Notes: generated from the sequence alone by a model not told the origin. Shown: positions 19,202 to 27,900, counted from the first letter of the stretch. The stretch is DNA of 64,000 nucleotides from Rhodospirillales bacterium (GCA_017640505.1 JAEPQO010000001.1:1008625-1072624); one strand, 5' to 3'. Numbers and translations are program-made.

Positions 19202-20539
19202 TTACGTCGGCAATCTTATCCAGACCCGAAGCCCGCCCATCGGTGATTCATCCAGTCTGATTTCGCCGCCGTGTCCCTGGATGGCGTCGCGGGCGATTGA
19301 AAGACCCAAACCGACACCGCCGGTGCCGGGGTTTCGCGAAGACTCCAGCCGATAAAACGGGCGGAAGACCTCCGCGCGCTGTTCCTCGGGAATGCCGGGG
19401 CCGTCATCGTCGATGACAATCTCGACTCCGTCGCCTCGAATGCCGGCGCGGATCGATATGTGTTCGGCATAGCGCATGGCGTTTTCGATCAGGTTGGTAA
19501 TACAGCGCCGGAAGCCGTTCGGCCGCAGAGTCACGTCAATACGCCCTTCCGTGTGCAGATCGATACGGGCGTTCTTTCGGCGTGCCTGCTCGGCGACGTC
19601 CTGTAACAAGGCCGACAGGTCGGTAGGTTCGGGTGTTTCGCCACCTTCGCCGCGTGCGAACGCCAGATACCCCTCAAGCATCCGCTCCATTTCCGCGATA
19701 TCGTCCTTGAGCGCGGCGGCGTCTTCGCCGGACCCGCTCATCTCGAGTTGCAGCTTCATACGTGTCAGCGGTGTCCGGAGATCGTGCGAGACACCGGACA
19801 GCATGTCGGTGCGCTGTGCGATCTGGCGGCGGATACGGTCGCGCATGGCAAGGAAGGCGCTTGCCGCCTGACGTACTTCGGTGGCGCCTTCCAGCTTGAA
19901 CGTGTCGATTGTTCGCCCTTTGCCGAAATCGTCGGCGGCGACGGCGAGGCGTCGGATCGGCTTTACCTGGTTGCGCATGAAGATCATGGCGACAGCAAAC
20001 AGGATAAGGGACGTTCCGACCATCCATATGACGAACACGTAGGTGGTGGAACTGAAGAGGCGTTTCCGCGTCGTCTCGATTCTGAGCACGCCGTCGGCAA
20101 GCTGCACCTTGATGATCACGTCATCGTCGAGGCTGGTGGTATCGATCAGGAAAGGCTTGTTGACGAACGACTGCAGGGAGGCGGCCAGCATTTCTTCCAG
20201 TAGCCCGTCCGGCCGTGGTGCCCGGTTGGGCAGGATCTCACCCTCTTCGTACGAGGCTCGAAACTCCATGTGCTGCGCTGCCAGCTTGAATATCCAGGGA
20301 TGGTTTTCGGGGCCGGGGTAGCGCCGCATCAACGAGACAATCATCGACGTGTCGCCGGCAACCGATTTGGCGAGACGCAACGTGACCTTGTCCCAGTGAC
20401 TTTCGAAAAAAATGATCGCGGAAATGATCTGCAACAGGACCAGCGGCATCACAATGATCAGCAGCGACCGACCGAGCAGGGACTTCGGCAGATACCGTTT
20501 GATCGACTGGCTCAGCGATTGATGTGCCGTTTCCGTCAT
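19202..20539 (-). CDS. EnvZ-like sensor histidine kinase
   Basis: A 445-residue inner-membrane kinase. One transmembrane helix is near residues 20-42, a periplasmic sensor of about 110 residues follows, then a second helix (near residues 155-180), a HAMP linker, the H-box GVSHDLRTPLTRMKLQLEMS, and the ATPase domain with NLIENAMRYAEH (N box), DDDGPGIPEEQ (G1) and TGGVGLGLSIARD (G2). ATG 20539 overlaps the stop of the response-regulator gene, which argues against an upstream start at 20554. Architecture matches EnvZ/OmpR-type osmosensing pairs, but the input signal is not visible. Confidence 0.92.
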   Translation of the reverse strand: MTETAHQSLSQSIKRYLPKSLLGRSLLIIVMPLVLLQIISAIIFFESHWDKVTLRLAKSVAGDTSMIVSLMRRYPGPENHPWIFKLAAQHMEFRASYEEGEILPNRAPRPDGLLEEMLAASLQSFVNKPFLIDTTSLDDDVIIKVQLADGVLRIETTRKRLFSSTTYVFVIWMVGTSLILFAVAMIFMRNQVKPIRRLAVAADDFGKGRTIDTFKLEGATEVRQAASAFLAMRDRIRRQIAQRTDMLSGVSHDLRTPLTRMKLQLEMSGSGEDAAALKDDIAEMERMLEGYLAFARGEGGETPEPTDLSALLQDVAEQARRKNARIDLHTEGRIDVTLRPNGFRRCITNLIENAMRYAEHISIRAGIRGDGVEIVIDDDGPGIPEEQRAEVFRPFYRLESSRNPGTGGVGLGLSIARDAIQGHGGEIRLDESPMGGLRVWIRLPT

Positions 20540-21237
20540 CGATTGTCCGGCCAAAGTACATATCCCTTGCCGCGTACGGTCTTGAGGAACCTGGGCTCGC
20601 GCGGGTCTTTCTCGATCTTTCGCCTGAGCCGCGTGACCTGTACGTCGATGGCGCGGCCCTCGCCGCCGGCTTCGGTGGCTTCGATAAGACGCTCACGGGA
20701 CATGACCTGTCCGCATGTGCCGCCGAGGGCACGCAGTAACGCTACTTCGACCTCGGTGAGATGTACGCGCCGGCCGCGTCGGCGCATTTCACCGCGGTCC
20801 AGCGAAAACACGGCATCGCCGAAGAAAAGCTCCTGCGGCTGCGCCGGTTCGGGCCGGGCGCGTTTCAGGATCGAGTGTATACGCAGGACCAGCTCGCGCG
20901 GTTCGAACGGCTTGGTCAGATAGTCGTCGCCACCTTTTTCGAGGCCGCGAATGCGGTCTTCCGATTCGCTCATCGCCGTCAGCATCAGGATCGGGATGTC
21001 GTTGGCGACGCGGACTTTCTCGGCGAACTCGAGCCCGCTTTCGCCCGGCATCATCAGGTCGAGCACAATCAGATCGAATGCGATACTTGTCATACGGCGG
21101 CGCGCTTCCGCCGCGTCTGCGGCGGCGGTCACGATGAAACCGTTATCGCCGAGATACTTGGCCAGCAGGCTGCGCAGCCGGTCGTCATCGTCGACGACCA
21201 GAACGTGCGGCATCTCGTCTGACACAGTCTCGTTCAT
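20536..21237 (-). CDS. OmpR-family response regulator
   Basis: A 233-residue DNA-binding regulator, cognate to the overlapping kinase gene. The receiver domain (residues about 10-122) shows the acidic pocket VVDDDDR, the phospho-acceptor Asp in DLIVLDLMMPGESG, and the switch Lys in KPFEPRELVLR. The C-terminal winged helix (about 135-230) ends in IEKDPREPRFLKTVRGKGYVLW-like OmpR sequence. The gene order regulator then kinase and the ATGA overlap are standard for such pairs. Confidence 0.94.
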   Translation of the reverse strand: MNETVSDEMPHVLVVDDDDRLRSLLAKYLGDNGFIVTAAADAAEARRRMTSIAFDLIVLDLMMPGESGLEFAEKVRVANDIPILMLTAMSESEDRIRGLEKGGDDYLTKPFEPRELVLRIHSILKRARPEPAQPQELFFGDAVFSLDRGEMRRRGRRVHLTEVEVALLRALGGTCGQVMSRERLIEATEAGGEGRAIDVQVTRLRRKIEKDPREPRFLKTVRGKGYVLWPDNR

Positions 21238-21294
21238 GGAAGCATTCTAGCGCGCGTGGCCGTGGGGGTCATGCGCGAACCGACACGCGCCAAG

Positions 21295-21804
21295 TCAGCC
21301 GTTATCGATGTCGCGCCGTGTGACACGGCCACGGTCACCCTCGTTGATCAGGCCGCGCAGCACGGTCCGGAACCCGGCAACCGCATCGGCGCCGGCCTGC
21401 CGGTAGGCCTCCGCGATGTGACGGCTCTGGCGCTGGGTCAGTCCGTTTTCCAGCGCGCTTCCTTTATCCGTCAGATAAAGTCGGCGCCGACGCCGGTCGT
21501 CGGCGTCCGTCTCCTGAATGACAAAGTCTTCTTCGACAAGCTGACTGAGGACGCGCGACAGGCTCTGTTTTGTGATCTTCAGGATCGCCAGGAGTTCGCC
21601 CACCGTGATCCCCGGATTGGCGCCGACAAAATAAATAATGCGGTGATGCGCCCGGCCGAACCCGTACGTCTCCAGGACCGCATCGGCCTCGCCGGTGAAG
21701 TCGCGGTAAGCGAAAAACAGGAGCTCTATCGCCTCGCGTAAATCTTCATCCCGAAGGAAAAGAGGATTGGCGCGGGGCCGGCCGCGTGACGGTTGATCGG
21801 ACAT
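21295..21804 (-). CDS. MarR family transcriptional regulator
   Basis: A 169-residue winged-helix regulator. The MarR core runs from about residue 25 to 150: GRAHHRIIYFVGANPGITVGELL, the recognition helix in ITKQSLSRVLSQLVEEDFV, and the wing ETDADDRRRRRLYLTDKG, which carries the conserved DxRxR motif. It lies upstream of and on the same strand as the OmpR/EnvZ pair but with a 57-bp gap, and divergently from ilvE. A perfect 7-bp inverted repeat in the shared upstream region (21834-21862) could be its operator. Confidence 0.92.
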   Translation of the reverse strand: MSDQPSRGRPRANPLFLRDEDLREAIELLFFAYRDFTGEADAVLETYGFGRAHHRIIYFVGANPGITVGELLAILKITKQSLSRVLSQLVEEDFVIQETDADDRRRRRLYLTDKGSALENGLTQRQSRHIAEAYRQAGADAVAGFRTVLRGLINEGDRGRVTRRDIDNG

Positions 21805-21833
21805 ACCGGACTTTCCCGAAGCGCTGGCAGTAA

Positions 21834-21890
21834 GTCAATATAAATTGGTCAGTGTTATTGACATATATGCGGGAAACTGATACGTGACGC
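21834..21890 (+). promoter_or_regulatory. Putative ilvE promoter with inverted repeat
   Basis: GTCAATA (21834-21840) and TATTGAC (21856-21862) form a perfect inverted repeat with a 15-base spacer. The right arm overlaps a consensus-like -35 box TTGACA (21859-21864), followed after about 16 bases by ATACGT as a possible -10 box for ilvE. Binding of the divergently encoded MarR protein here would block ilvE transcription and its own. Assignment is inference from geometry. Confidence 0.45.
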
Positions 21891-21933
21891 AATATCCAAG
21901 TTGTCGAGACTCAAGATACGAAAGAAAATTACA

Positions 21934-22830
21934 ATGTCTGGTCCAAATTTTGCCGATCGTGACGGAAAGATCTGGTACAACGGCGCCCTCGTGGAATGGC
22001 GCGACGCCAAGGTTCATGTGTTGACGCACGGCCTGCACTACGCGTCTTCGGTATTCGAAGGTGAGCGCATGTACAGCGGGACCATCTTCAAGCTGCGTGA
22101 GCATACGGAACGGCTGTTCTACTCCGCGCACGAACTCGGTTTCGAGATCCCCTATAGCGCCGACGAGATCGACGCCGCATGCAATCAGGTCTGCGAAGTC
22201 AACGGCATCACGGATGGTTACATCCGTCCGGTTGCCTGGCGCGGCAGCGAGATGATGGGCGTCTCGGCACAGTCCAACAAGATCAACCTGGCCATCGCGG
22301 CATGGGAATGGCCGTCGTACTTCTCGCCGGAAGCGCGCATGAATGGGATCAGACTGCAGATTTCCAAGTGGAAGCGGCCGAGCCCGGAAACCGAACCGGT
22401 GCACGCGAAGGCAGCAGGCCTCTATATGATCTGCACGTTGTCCAAGCACACGGCGGAGGCCGCCGGCTACCAGGACTCCCTGATGCTGGATTGGCGGGGA
22501 CAGGTCGCCGAAGCGACCGGTGCCAACATCTTCTTTGTCATGCCCGACGGCAAGCTGCATACACCGAAGCCGGACTGCTTCCTCGACGGGATTACGCGCC
22601 GGACCGTGATCGAACTCGCCAAGAAGCGTGGTATCGATGTCGTCGAACGCGCGATCATGCCGGAAGAAATGGCTGATGCGTCCGAATGCTTCCTGACGGG
22701 AACCGCGGCCGAAGTCACGCCGGTCAGCGAGATCGGTGAATACACCTTCACGCCGGGCGAGATCTGCCGCCAGATGATGGAAGATTACGATCGTATCGTC
22801 GGCAAGACCAAGGCCGACGCGGCCGCCTGA
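21934..22830 (+). CDS. ilvE: Branched-chain amino acid aminotransferase
   Basis: A 298-residue class IV PLP enzyme that interconverts Leu, Ile and Val with their 2-oxo acids. The IlvE pattern is clear: KIWYNGALVEWRDAKVHVLTHGLHYASSVFEGER at the N-terminus, the PLP Lys in PVHAKAAGLYM (about residue 156), and QVAEATGANIFFV with the conserved Glu. ATG 21934 is used rather than a TTG at 21901. It is transcribed alone and is followed by a strong intrinsic terminator. D-amino acid aminotransferase is the main alternative of the fold, but length and motifs fit IlvE. Confidence 0.93.
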   Translation: MSGPNFADRDGKIWYNGALVEWRDAKVHVLTHGLHYASSVFEGERMYSGTIFKLREHTERLFYSAHELGFEIPYSADEIDAACNQVCEVNGITDGYIRPVAWRGSEMMGVSAQSNKINLAIAAWEWPSYFSPEARMNGIRLQISKWKRPSPETEPVHAKAAGLYMICTLSKHTAEAAGYQDSLMLDWRGQVAEATGANIFFVMPDGKLHTPKPDCFLDGITRRTVIELAKKRGIDVVERAIMPEEMADASECFLTGTAAEVTPVSEIGEYTFTPGEICRQMMEDYDRIVGKTKADAAA

Positions 22831-22858
22831 GCGGCACGTCGACAACCAGATATCTATG

Positions 22859-22893
22859 CCGCCGCGCCGGGCGACCGGGCGGCGGTATTTTTT
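22859..22893 (+). terminator. Intrinsic terminator after ilvE
   Basis: CCGCCG pairs with CGGCGG and an inner CCGG with CCGG around a GCGA tetraloop, with a small internal bulge. The stem is followed by TATTTTTT, a textbook T-run on the plus strand. Confidence 0.85.
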
Positions 22894-22908
22894 CGCCGAT
22901 ACCTATTT

Positions 22909-22940
22909 ACAAACAATTGAGCAACTATTTAATTGTTTGT
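22909..22940. promoter_or_regulatory. Candidate ArsR operator 1 (autoregulatory)
   Basis: A perfect 10-bp inverted repeat, ACAAACAATT at 22909-22918 and AATTGTTTGT at 22931-22940, ends one base before the ArsR start codon. Inside it lies ATTGAGCAACTATTTAATTG (22916-22935), which recurs with three mismatches at 23944-23963 in front of the formate/nitrite-type transporter gene. SmtB/ArsR repressors bind AT-rich imperfect repeats at such positions, so this is probably the autoregulatory site. Confidence 0.7.
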
Positions 22941-22941
22941 C

Positions 22942-23283
22942 ATGAAGAACGTCATTCCCGCTCCCTTGCCCGATGCTATGCCTGACTTGGATTCCAGGCG
23001 CGAGATTGCGGATCTGTTTCGAATCCTGGGCGACCCGACACGTCTCGGTATTGTATATGCGTGCCTTGATGCGCCGATGGCAGCCGGGGATATTGCCGAC
23101 AAACTGGAAATATCCCCCTCGCTTGCCAGCCACCACCTGCGATTGCTGCGCGCGGCGCGGCTGGTCCGGGCCGACCGCCGCGGAAAGCACGTCTATTACA
23201 GCGCTGCCGACGAACACGTCAGTTGCGTGCTTTCCGACATGGCGGAGCATGCCGCCGAGCCGGTCGACGAGGATCACCTATGA
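22942..23283 (+). CDS. ArsR/SmtB family metal-sensing repressor
   Basis: A 113-residue winged-helix repressor. Residues about 18-90 carry the ArsR core (LFRILGDPTRLGIVYACL and the recognition helix SPSLASHHLRLLRAARLV). The C-terminal helix shows D90-x-H92-x10-H103-x2-E106, which resembles the alpha-5 zinc/cobalt site of CzrA and NmtR (D-x-H-x10-H-x2-H/E). No alpha-3 Cys-x-Cys site is present, so Zn(II), Co(II) or Ni(II) is more likely than arsenic. The start overlaps a large inverted repeat and the stop overlaps the CDF-like gene as ATGA, making a repressor-transporter operon. Confidence 0.9.
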   Translation: MKNVIPAPLPDAMPDLDSRREIADLFRILGDPTRLGIVYACLDAPMAAGDIADKLEISPSLASHHLRLLRAARLVRADRRGKHVYYSAADEHVSCVLSDMAEHAAEPVDEDHL

Positions 23284-23948
23284 GCGCCTTCTGTTGCGAA
23301 AATGATCCCGATCCCGGCGGTCAGGTCACGAAAACCCAGCGTCGCGCGCTCTGGGTCGCGCTCGTCATCAATGCCGTCATGTTCGGCGTCGAACTGACCG
23401 GTGGTCTGATCGGCAAGTCGGTTGGCCTGCAGGCCGATGCCGTTGATTTCTTCGGGGACGCCGCGAATTACGGGCTGTCGCTTTCCGTGCTCGGCATGGG
23501 GCTGGCCGTACGCTCCCGGGTCGCGCTTGTGAAGGGTGTGACGATGCTGGCCTTCGGTCTCTGGGTGGCGGGGATGCTCATCTATCATTCCGTCAACCAT
23601 TCCCTACCGTCGGCACCGTTGATGGGCGGGATCGGCTTGGTCGCACTGGCCGCCAACATTGTCTGCGCGGCGATCCTGTTTCGTTTCCGTGGCCATGACG
23701 CGAACATGAAATCGGTGTGGATCTGCTCGCGGAACGACGCGCTTTCCAACATTGCTGTCATTATCGCCGCCAGCGGCGTCTGGGCGTCGGGCACCGGTAT
23801 CCCTGATCTGATCGTCGGTGGCCTAATCGGCGCGCTTGCCGTCTGGGGTGGCGTTACCGTGATCCGTGCCGCGCTCGCGGAGCATCGTGACGCGCGCCGG
23901 ACACACCACCACGACTTCAGGCCCGCCGCCGAAATCGGGGACGATTGA
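23280..23948 (+). CDS. CDF-like cation transporter
   Basis: A 222-residue, six-helix membrane protein of the cation diffusion facilitator superfamily, without the cytoplasmic C-terminal domain. In helix 2 the pattern is ADAVDFFGDA, with D56-x3-D60 in the place of the usual H-x3-D. In helix 5 it is CSRNDALSN, so the first metal ligand is Cys or another residue while Asp is kept; this CSRND variant is common in short CDF-like transporters. A His-rich tail (THHHD) may bind metal. It is coupled by overlap to the ArsR repressor, so it probably exports the sensed metal. Confidence 0.85.
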   Translation: MSAFCCENDPDPGGQVTKTQRRALWVALVINAVMFGVELTGGLIGKSVGLQADAVDFFGDAANYGLSLSVLGMGLAVRSRVALVKGVTMLAFGLWVAGMLIYHSVNHSLPSAPLMGGIGLVALAANIVCAAILFRFRGHDANMKSVWICSRNDALSNIAVIIAASGVWASGTGIPDLIVGGLIGALAVWGGVTVIRAALAEHRDARRTHHHDFRPAAEIGDD

Positions 23949-23963
23949 GCAACTTTTCAATTG
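23944..23963. promoter_or_regulatory. Candidate ArsR operator 2
   Basis: ATTGAGCAACTTTTCAATTG repeats operator 1 (22916-22935) with 17 of 20 positions identical and is more symmetric: ATTGA (23944-23948) and TCAAT (23957-23961). It overlaps the stop codon of the CDF-like gene and lies about 70 bp before the FNT start, suggesting that the ArsR protein also controls the channel gene. Confidence 0.65.
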
Positions 23964-24032
23964 ATCCATGACAATGCGGTAATACTTCTGCATGCATAAT
24001 GTCGCCCGGCGATGAACAGCAGGAGACCGCCC

Positions 24033-24836
24033 ATGTCCGATCCGAGCCACAATCCCGTCCCCGGTATCGATGCCTACGCGCCAGCGGAAATCGCGCTTCG
24101 CGTCGAAAACGCAGGCGTGGCTAAAGCCGCGCTACCGGCACTCAGCACCTTCGTTCTGGCGCTCCTTGCGGGCGCCTTTATTGCATTCGGTGGCATGCTG
24201 TTCACGCTGGCGGTGACGGACAGCGGCCTGGGACTCGGTCCCGCGCGCCTGCTGGGTGGGGTCGCGTTTTCGCTGGGCCTGATCCTTGTCGTTGTCGCCG
24301 GGGCCGAGCTCTTTACCGGAAACAACCTGATCGTCATGGCTTGGGCGGATGCCAAGGTTTCGACGGCGGCGTTGTTGCGTAACTGGAGCATCGTCTTCAT
24401 CGGCAACGTGATCGGCGGTTTCGCGATGGCCGTCCTGATGGCGCTCTCCGGCACGCTTGACCTCGGTGGGGGCGCGGTGGCGAAAACGGCGATCGCCATT
24501 GCCGAAGCCAAGGTCAACCTGCCGCCGCCACAGGCGTTCGTGCGCGGGTTGCTTTGCAACGCACTGGTATGTCTTGCGGTTTGGCTCTGTTTCGCCGCGC
24601 ATTCAGTCAGCTCGAAGATCCTGGCCATCGTGTTTCCCATCGCCGCGTTCGTCGCGCTCGGGTTTGAGCACTCCATCGCCAACGCTTACCTGATCCCGGT
24701 TGGATATCTGGCCGGCGCCAACGTCGGGGTGGATGGTTTCCTCGCCAACATGATCCCCGTCACGGCCGGGAACATCGTCGGCGGCAGCGTGTTCGTGGCG
24801 CTGGTGTACTGGCTGGTCTACCTGCGGAAAAAGTAG
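24033..24836 (+). CDS. Formate/nitrite transporter family (FNT) channel
   Basis: A 267-residue membrane protein of the FocA/NirC family, with six helices and the pentameric-channel fold. Recognisable are the GGMLFTLAVTD segment, GAELFTGNNL, which is the conserved FNT signature, the GNVIGGFAMA stretch and CNALVCLAVWLC near residue 175, which marks the omega-loop region of the second repeat. ATG 24033 is chosen because AGGAG precedes it at 7 bases; an in-frame ATG at 24012 lacks such a site. The substrate may be formate, nitrite, hydrosulphide or acetate; the upstream ArsR operator hints at a role linked to the metal response. Confidence 0.9.
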   Translation: MSDPSHNPVPGIDAYAPAEIALRVENAGVAKAALPALSTFVLALLAGAFIAFGGMLFTLAVTDSGLGLGPARLLGGVAFSLGLILVVVAGAELFTGNNLIVMAWADAKVSTAALLRNWSIVFIGNVIGGFAMAVLMALSGTLDLGGGAVAKTAIAIAEAKVNLPPPQAFVRGLLCNALVCLAVWLCFAAHSVSSKILAIVFPIAAFVALGFEHSIANAYLIPVGYLAGANVGVDGFLANMIPVTAGNIVGGSVFVALVYWLVYLRKK

Positions 24837-24940
24837 CCTGCCGGACCCGAAACCCGGGATTTCGTTTGAATTAAGCGCAATAAGTGCGTATATATTCACG
24901 ATTCCGGGCATAAACACAGATTTTTCAACAAACGTGCCCG

Positions 24941-26674
24941 ATGTGTTTGAAGGGCGCAGTGACTCACGTGGATATTCTGATCAACATTTTCGGCGGCGTC
25001 GCGTTGATGCTTTGGGGCATCCGCATGGTCCGCACCGGTGTCATGCGGTCGTTCGGTGCCGAACTCCGGCGCGCGCTTTCCATGACCGCAGGTAAGCCGG
25101 TCCGTGGCTTTGCCGTCGGGTTCGGGGTGACCGCGATCCTGCAAAGTTCGACCGCGACCGCGCTGATCCTGTCGTCGTTCGCCGGACGCGGGCTGATCGG
25201 CGGCGCGGCCGCGCTCGCCATTATCCTCGGCGCCGACGTCGGTACGACGATGGTCGTCCAACTGTTGTCGTTCGACCTGCACTGGCTGTCGCCGTTGCTG
25301 ATCGGTTTCGGCGTCATTGTCTTCCTGTCGTCCGAATCCAGCCGCCGCCGTGCGCTGTCCCGCGCCGCCATCGGCCTCGGCCTGATCCTGTTGGCATTGC
25401 AGCTGATCGGTCAGGCTTCCGTGCCGCTCAGGACGAATGAAAGCCTGTCGCTGATCCTGCAGCCGCTTACCGACGAAGTGCTGCTGGCCGTGCTGCTGAC
25501 GGCGGTTCTCACGTGGCTGGCACATTCCAGCGTTGCCGTGGTGCTGTTCGTGATGTCGCTGGCCGCGCTTCAGGTTCTCAGCATGCAGCTGGCGCTTGCG
25601 ATGGTGCTGGGCGCGAACCTGGGCGGCGCCTTCATCCCCGTCGTCGCAACCGTGGGCGAGAAACCGGTTGGGCGCCGTGTCGCCGTCGGCAACCTGATCA
25701 TGCGCGGTGCCGGCGCACTGGCGTGTGTTGCGCTGCTGCCGTATGTGCAGCCCTATCTCGCAAGCCTTAGCGATCACCCGGCGCGAATGATCGCCAACTT
25801 CCATACCGCCTTCAACATCGGACTTGCACTCGTCTTCCTGCCGCTCGTCGCCGTCGTTCACCGGATGACGGAACGCCTGATTCCCGATCCGCAGGGTGCC
25901 GAGGAAGACGGCGGCCCGCGCTACCTCGATCCGACGTCGATGGATACACCTTCGGTGGCCCTTGCCTGCGCGTCGCGCGAAGCACTTAACATGGGCGACG
26001 AGGTCCGCAGCATGCTGGCACGCAGCGTGGACGCGCTGCAGACGAACGATACGGCGCTGGTGCGCGATATCGAACGTGCCGACGATACCGTCGACAAGCT
26101 GCACGAGGCGATCAAGCTTTACTTGACGCGGATTTCCAAGGAAGAGCTCGACAAGGACGAGAGCGAACGCAACATCGAGGTGTTGAGCTTTACCACCAAC
26201 CTCGAACACATCGGCGACATCATCGACAAGAACCTGATGGACCTCGCCGCCAAGAAGATCAAGAAGCGCGCCAGCTTCTCGGAACAGGGTCTGGACGAAC
26301 TCAAGGCATTCCATGCCCGTATTCTGGAGAATTTCGATCTCGCCATGAACGTGTTCATGTCGGGCGACGTCGATATGGCGCGCATGCTGATTCGCCAGAA
26401 GGTGACAGTGCGCGACCTGGAACGGGACTATTCCGAAAGCCACTACGCGCGCATTGCCGCGGGCCGGGCAGATTCCATCGAGACCAGCGCGCTCCACCTG
26501 GACGTTCTCCGCGACCTCAAGCGCATCAACGGCCACCTGACGTCGGTCGCCTATCCGATTCTAGACCGTGCCGGCGAACTGACGGAAAGCCGTCTCAAGG
26601 AAGAGGCCGAGGAAGCCCGAGAGCGTCGCCGCCGGGTCCATCCGTGCGCGCCGAACGAGGCGCCGTCGTCCTAG
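24941..26674 (+). CDS. Na/Pi cotransporter family protein with C-terminal PhoU domain
   Basis: A 577-residue NptA-type phosphate symporter. About eight helices in two inverted repeats carry the duplicated QSS motif: ILQSSTATALI near residue 70 and LAHSSVAVVLF near 190. From about residue 345 onwards, a PhoU-like helical domain follows (NMGDEVRSMLARSVDAL, DKLHEAIKLYLTRI, EHIGDIIDKNLMDLAAK). Start could be ATG 24941 or GTG 24959; the latter has a good GAAGGG site five bases upstream and is perhaps the true one. The gene converges on DUF1810 with one base between the stop codons. Role: low-affinity phosphate movement or phosphate-sensing. Confidence 0.9.
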   Translation: MCLKGAVTHVDILINIFGGVALMLWGIRMVRTGVMRSFGAELRRALSMTAGKPVRGFAVGFGVTAILQSSTATALILSSFAGRGLIGGAAALAIILGADVGTTMVVQLLSFDLHWLSPLLIGFGVIVFLSSESSRRRALSRAAIGLGLILLALQLIGQASVPLRTNESLSLILQPLTDEVLLAVLLTAVLTWLAHSSVAVVLFVMSLAALQVLSMQLALAMVLGANLGGAFIPVVATVGEKPVGRRVAVGNLIMRGAGALACVALLPYVQPYLASLSDHPARMIANFHTAFNIGLALVFLPLVAVVHRMTERLIPDPQGAEEDGGPRYLDPTSMDTPSVALACASREALNMGDEVRSMLARSVDALQTNDTALVRDIERADDTVDKLHEAIKLYLTRISKEELDKDESERNIEVLSFTTNLEHIGDIIDKNLMDLAAKKIKKRASFSEQGLDELKAFHARILENFDLAMNVFMSGDVDMARMLIRQKVTVRDLERDYSESHYARIAAGRADSIETSALHLDVLRDLKRINGHLTSVAYPILDRAGELTESRLKEEAEEARERRRRVHPCAPNEAPSS

Positions 26675-26675
26675 T

Positions 26676-27092
26676 TCAAAGCCGTTTCAGGGTTTCCTCA
26701 TCGCGCTCGCTACCGAAAAAGGTATCGAGTGCCTCGCCCAGCACCGGTGGCCCATCGGCGGCCTCGAACAGCGTCATGCTTGATCTGAACTTCATGGCGT
26801 CGATGCCGCCGAAGATCGCTTCCGCGCTCATATCATTGTGCCCGAGCACAAGACGTGTCGTGTCTTCGAGCCGGCTGCCCAGGACAGCATGCTTTAAATA
26901 TGCCCGCGCGGCGCGGATATGCGGAATAGCGTAAATCTGCGACGTCACGCTGAGCCCTAGCCCCGCGATCTGCGGGAACACGAACCACATCCAGTGGGAG
27001 CGTTTTTGTCCAGCAGTGAGCTCGGCGACGACCCGGGGCCAGACTTTGCGCTGCGCAAGAACGAACTTTTCAAGCTGATACGGATTGGCCAT
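26676..27092 (-). CDS. DUF1810 family protein
   Basis: A 138-residue protein of the DUF1810 family, sometimes annotated as calpastatin-like with no functional basis. Typical blocks are QKRSHWMWFVFPQ, a GLSVTSQIYAI segment, and GHNDMSAEAIFGGIDAMKFRSSMTLF. The ATG at 27092 gives the family N-terminus, MANPYQLEKFV; a longer frame to 27485 is a shadow of gloB. It follows gloB on the same strand after 14 bp and may be co-transcribed with it. Biochemical role unknown. Confidence 0.88.
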   Translation of the reverse strand: MANPYQLEKFVLAQRKVWPRVVAELTAGQKRSHWMWFVFPQIAGLGLSVTSQIYAIPHIRAARAYLKHAVLGSRLEDTTRLVLGHNDMSAEAIFGGIDAMKFRSSMTLFEAADGPPVLGEALDTFFGSERDEETLKRL

Positions 27093-27106
27093 CGGGTTTA
27101 AAGGCC

Positions 27107-27877
27107 TTAGAACGAGTCCTTGCGGCGGCGTACTTCGGCGAAGACATCGACGATGTCCGCGCCCTGCATGCCGAGCGTTGCCTGGATGTCCGCACTCGAC
27201 GGTCTCAGGAACGGATTGGTCTTGCGTTCCTGCGCTAGCGTCGACGGCACGGTTGGAATGCCCTTGGCGCGTTTGTCGTCGACGTCTTTCATCAACTGGA
27301 TCAAGTCGTCGTTGTTGGGCTCCACCGTCAGCGCGAAGCGGCCGTTGGTCTGCGTGTACTCGTGCGCGCAGTAGACCCTGGTCTCGCCCGGAAGGCCGTC
27401 GAATTTGGCGAGCGAGTTGACCATCTGCGCGGGTGTGCCCTCGAACAGGCGGCCGCAGCCCATGACGAACAGCGTGTCGCCGCAAAAGAGCGCGTCCGAG
27501 TCGGCGAACCAGTAGGCAATATGGCCCCGTGTGTGGCCGGGGACGTCGAACACCCTGGCTTCGGCACTACCCATCTTGTAGGTGTCGCCGTCGCCGACCT
27601 CGATGTCGATGCCGGGAATGCGGTCCCTGTCGGCGCGCGGGCCGACAATGGTGCAGCCAGTCGCCTCTTTGAGTTCCATGTTGCCGCCCGTGTGATCGGC
27701 ATGATGGTGCGTGTTCAGGATATGCGTCAGCGTCCAGCCTGTTTCGGCAAGCGTATCCAATACGGGCCCCGCAACGGCGGGATCGACAACGGCGGTCGCG
27801 TCCGTTTCCGGGCAATGCGCCAGATACACGTAATTGTCGTTCAAGACCGGGATCTGCCTGATCTCTAGCTTGCTCAT
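27107..27877 (-). CDS. gloB: Hydroxyacylglutathione hydrolase (glyoxalase II)
   Basis: A 256-residue metallo-beta-lactamase enzyme that hydrolyses S-D-lactoylglutathione in methylglyoxal detoxification. The dinuclear metal motif T-H57-x-H59-x-D61-H62 is present (NTHHHADHTGG), with further ligands in VPGHTRGHIAY, LFCGDTLF and VYCAHEYTQ. The C-terminal glyoxalase II extension includes NPFLR, the conserved glutathione-site element. Length and motif order exclude other lactamase-fold hydrolases. It lies between trxA upstream and DUF1810 downstream on the same strand, with a hairpin between trxA and itself. Confidence 0.96.
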   Translation of the reverse strand: MSKLEIRQIPVLNDNYVYLAHCPETDATAVVDPAVAGPVLDTLAETGWTLTHILNTHHHADHTGGNMELKEATGCTIVGPRADRDRIPGIDIEVGDGDTYKMGSAEARVFDVPGHTRGHIAYWFADSDALFCGDTLFVMGCGRLFEGTPAQMVNSLAKFDGLPGETRVYCAHEYTQTNGRFALTVEPNNDDLIQLMKDVDDKRAKGIPTVPSTLAQERKTNPFLRPSSADIQATLGMQGADIVDVFAEVRRRKDSF

Positions 27878-27900
27878 GAAACCGTCCCCTCAAAGTACGA

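Noticed and set aside
24896-26536. A 546-residue frame antisense to the Na/Pi transporter
   Set aside because: Composition is rich in Arg, Gln, His and Asp as expected for the opposite strand of a high-GC gene; no domain pattern.
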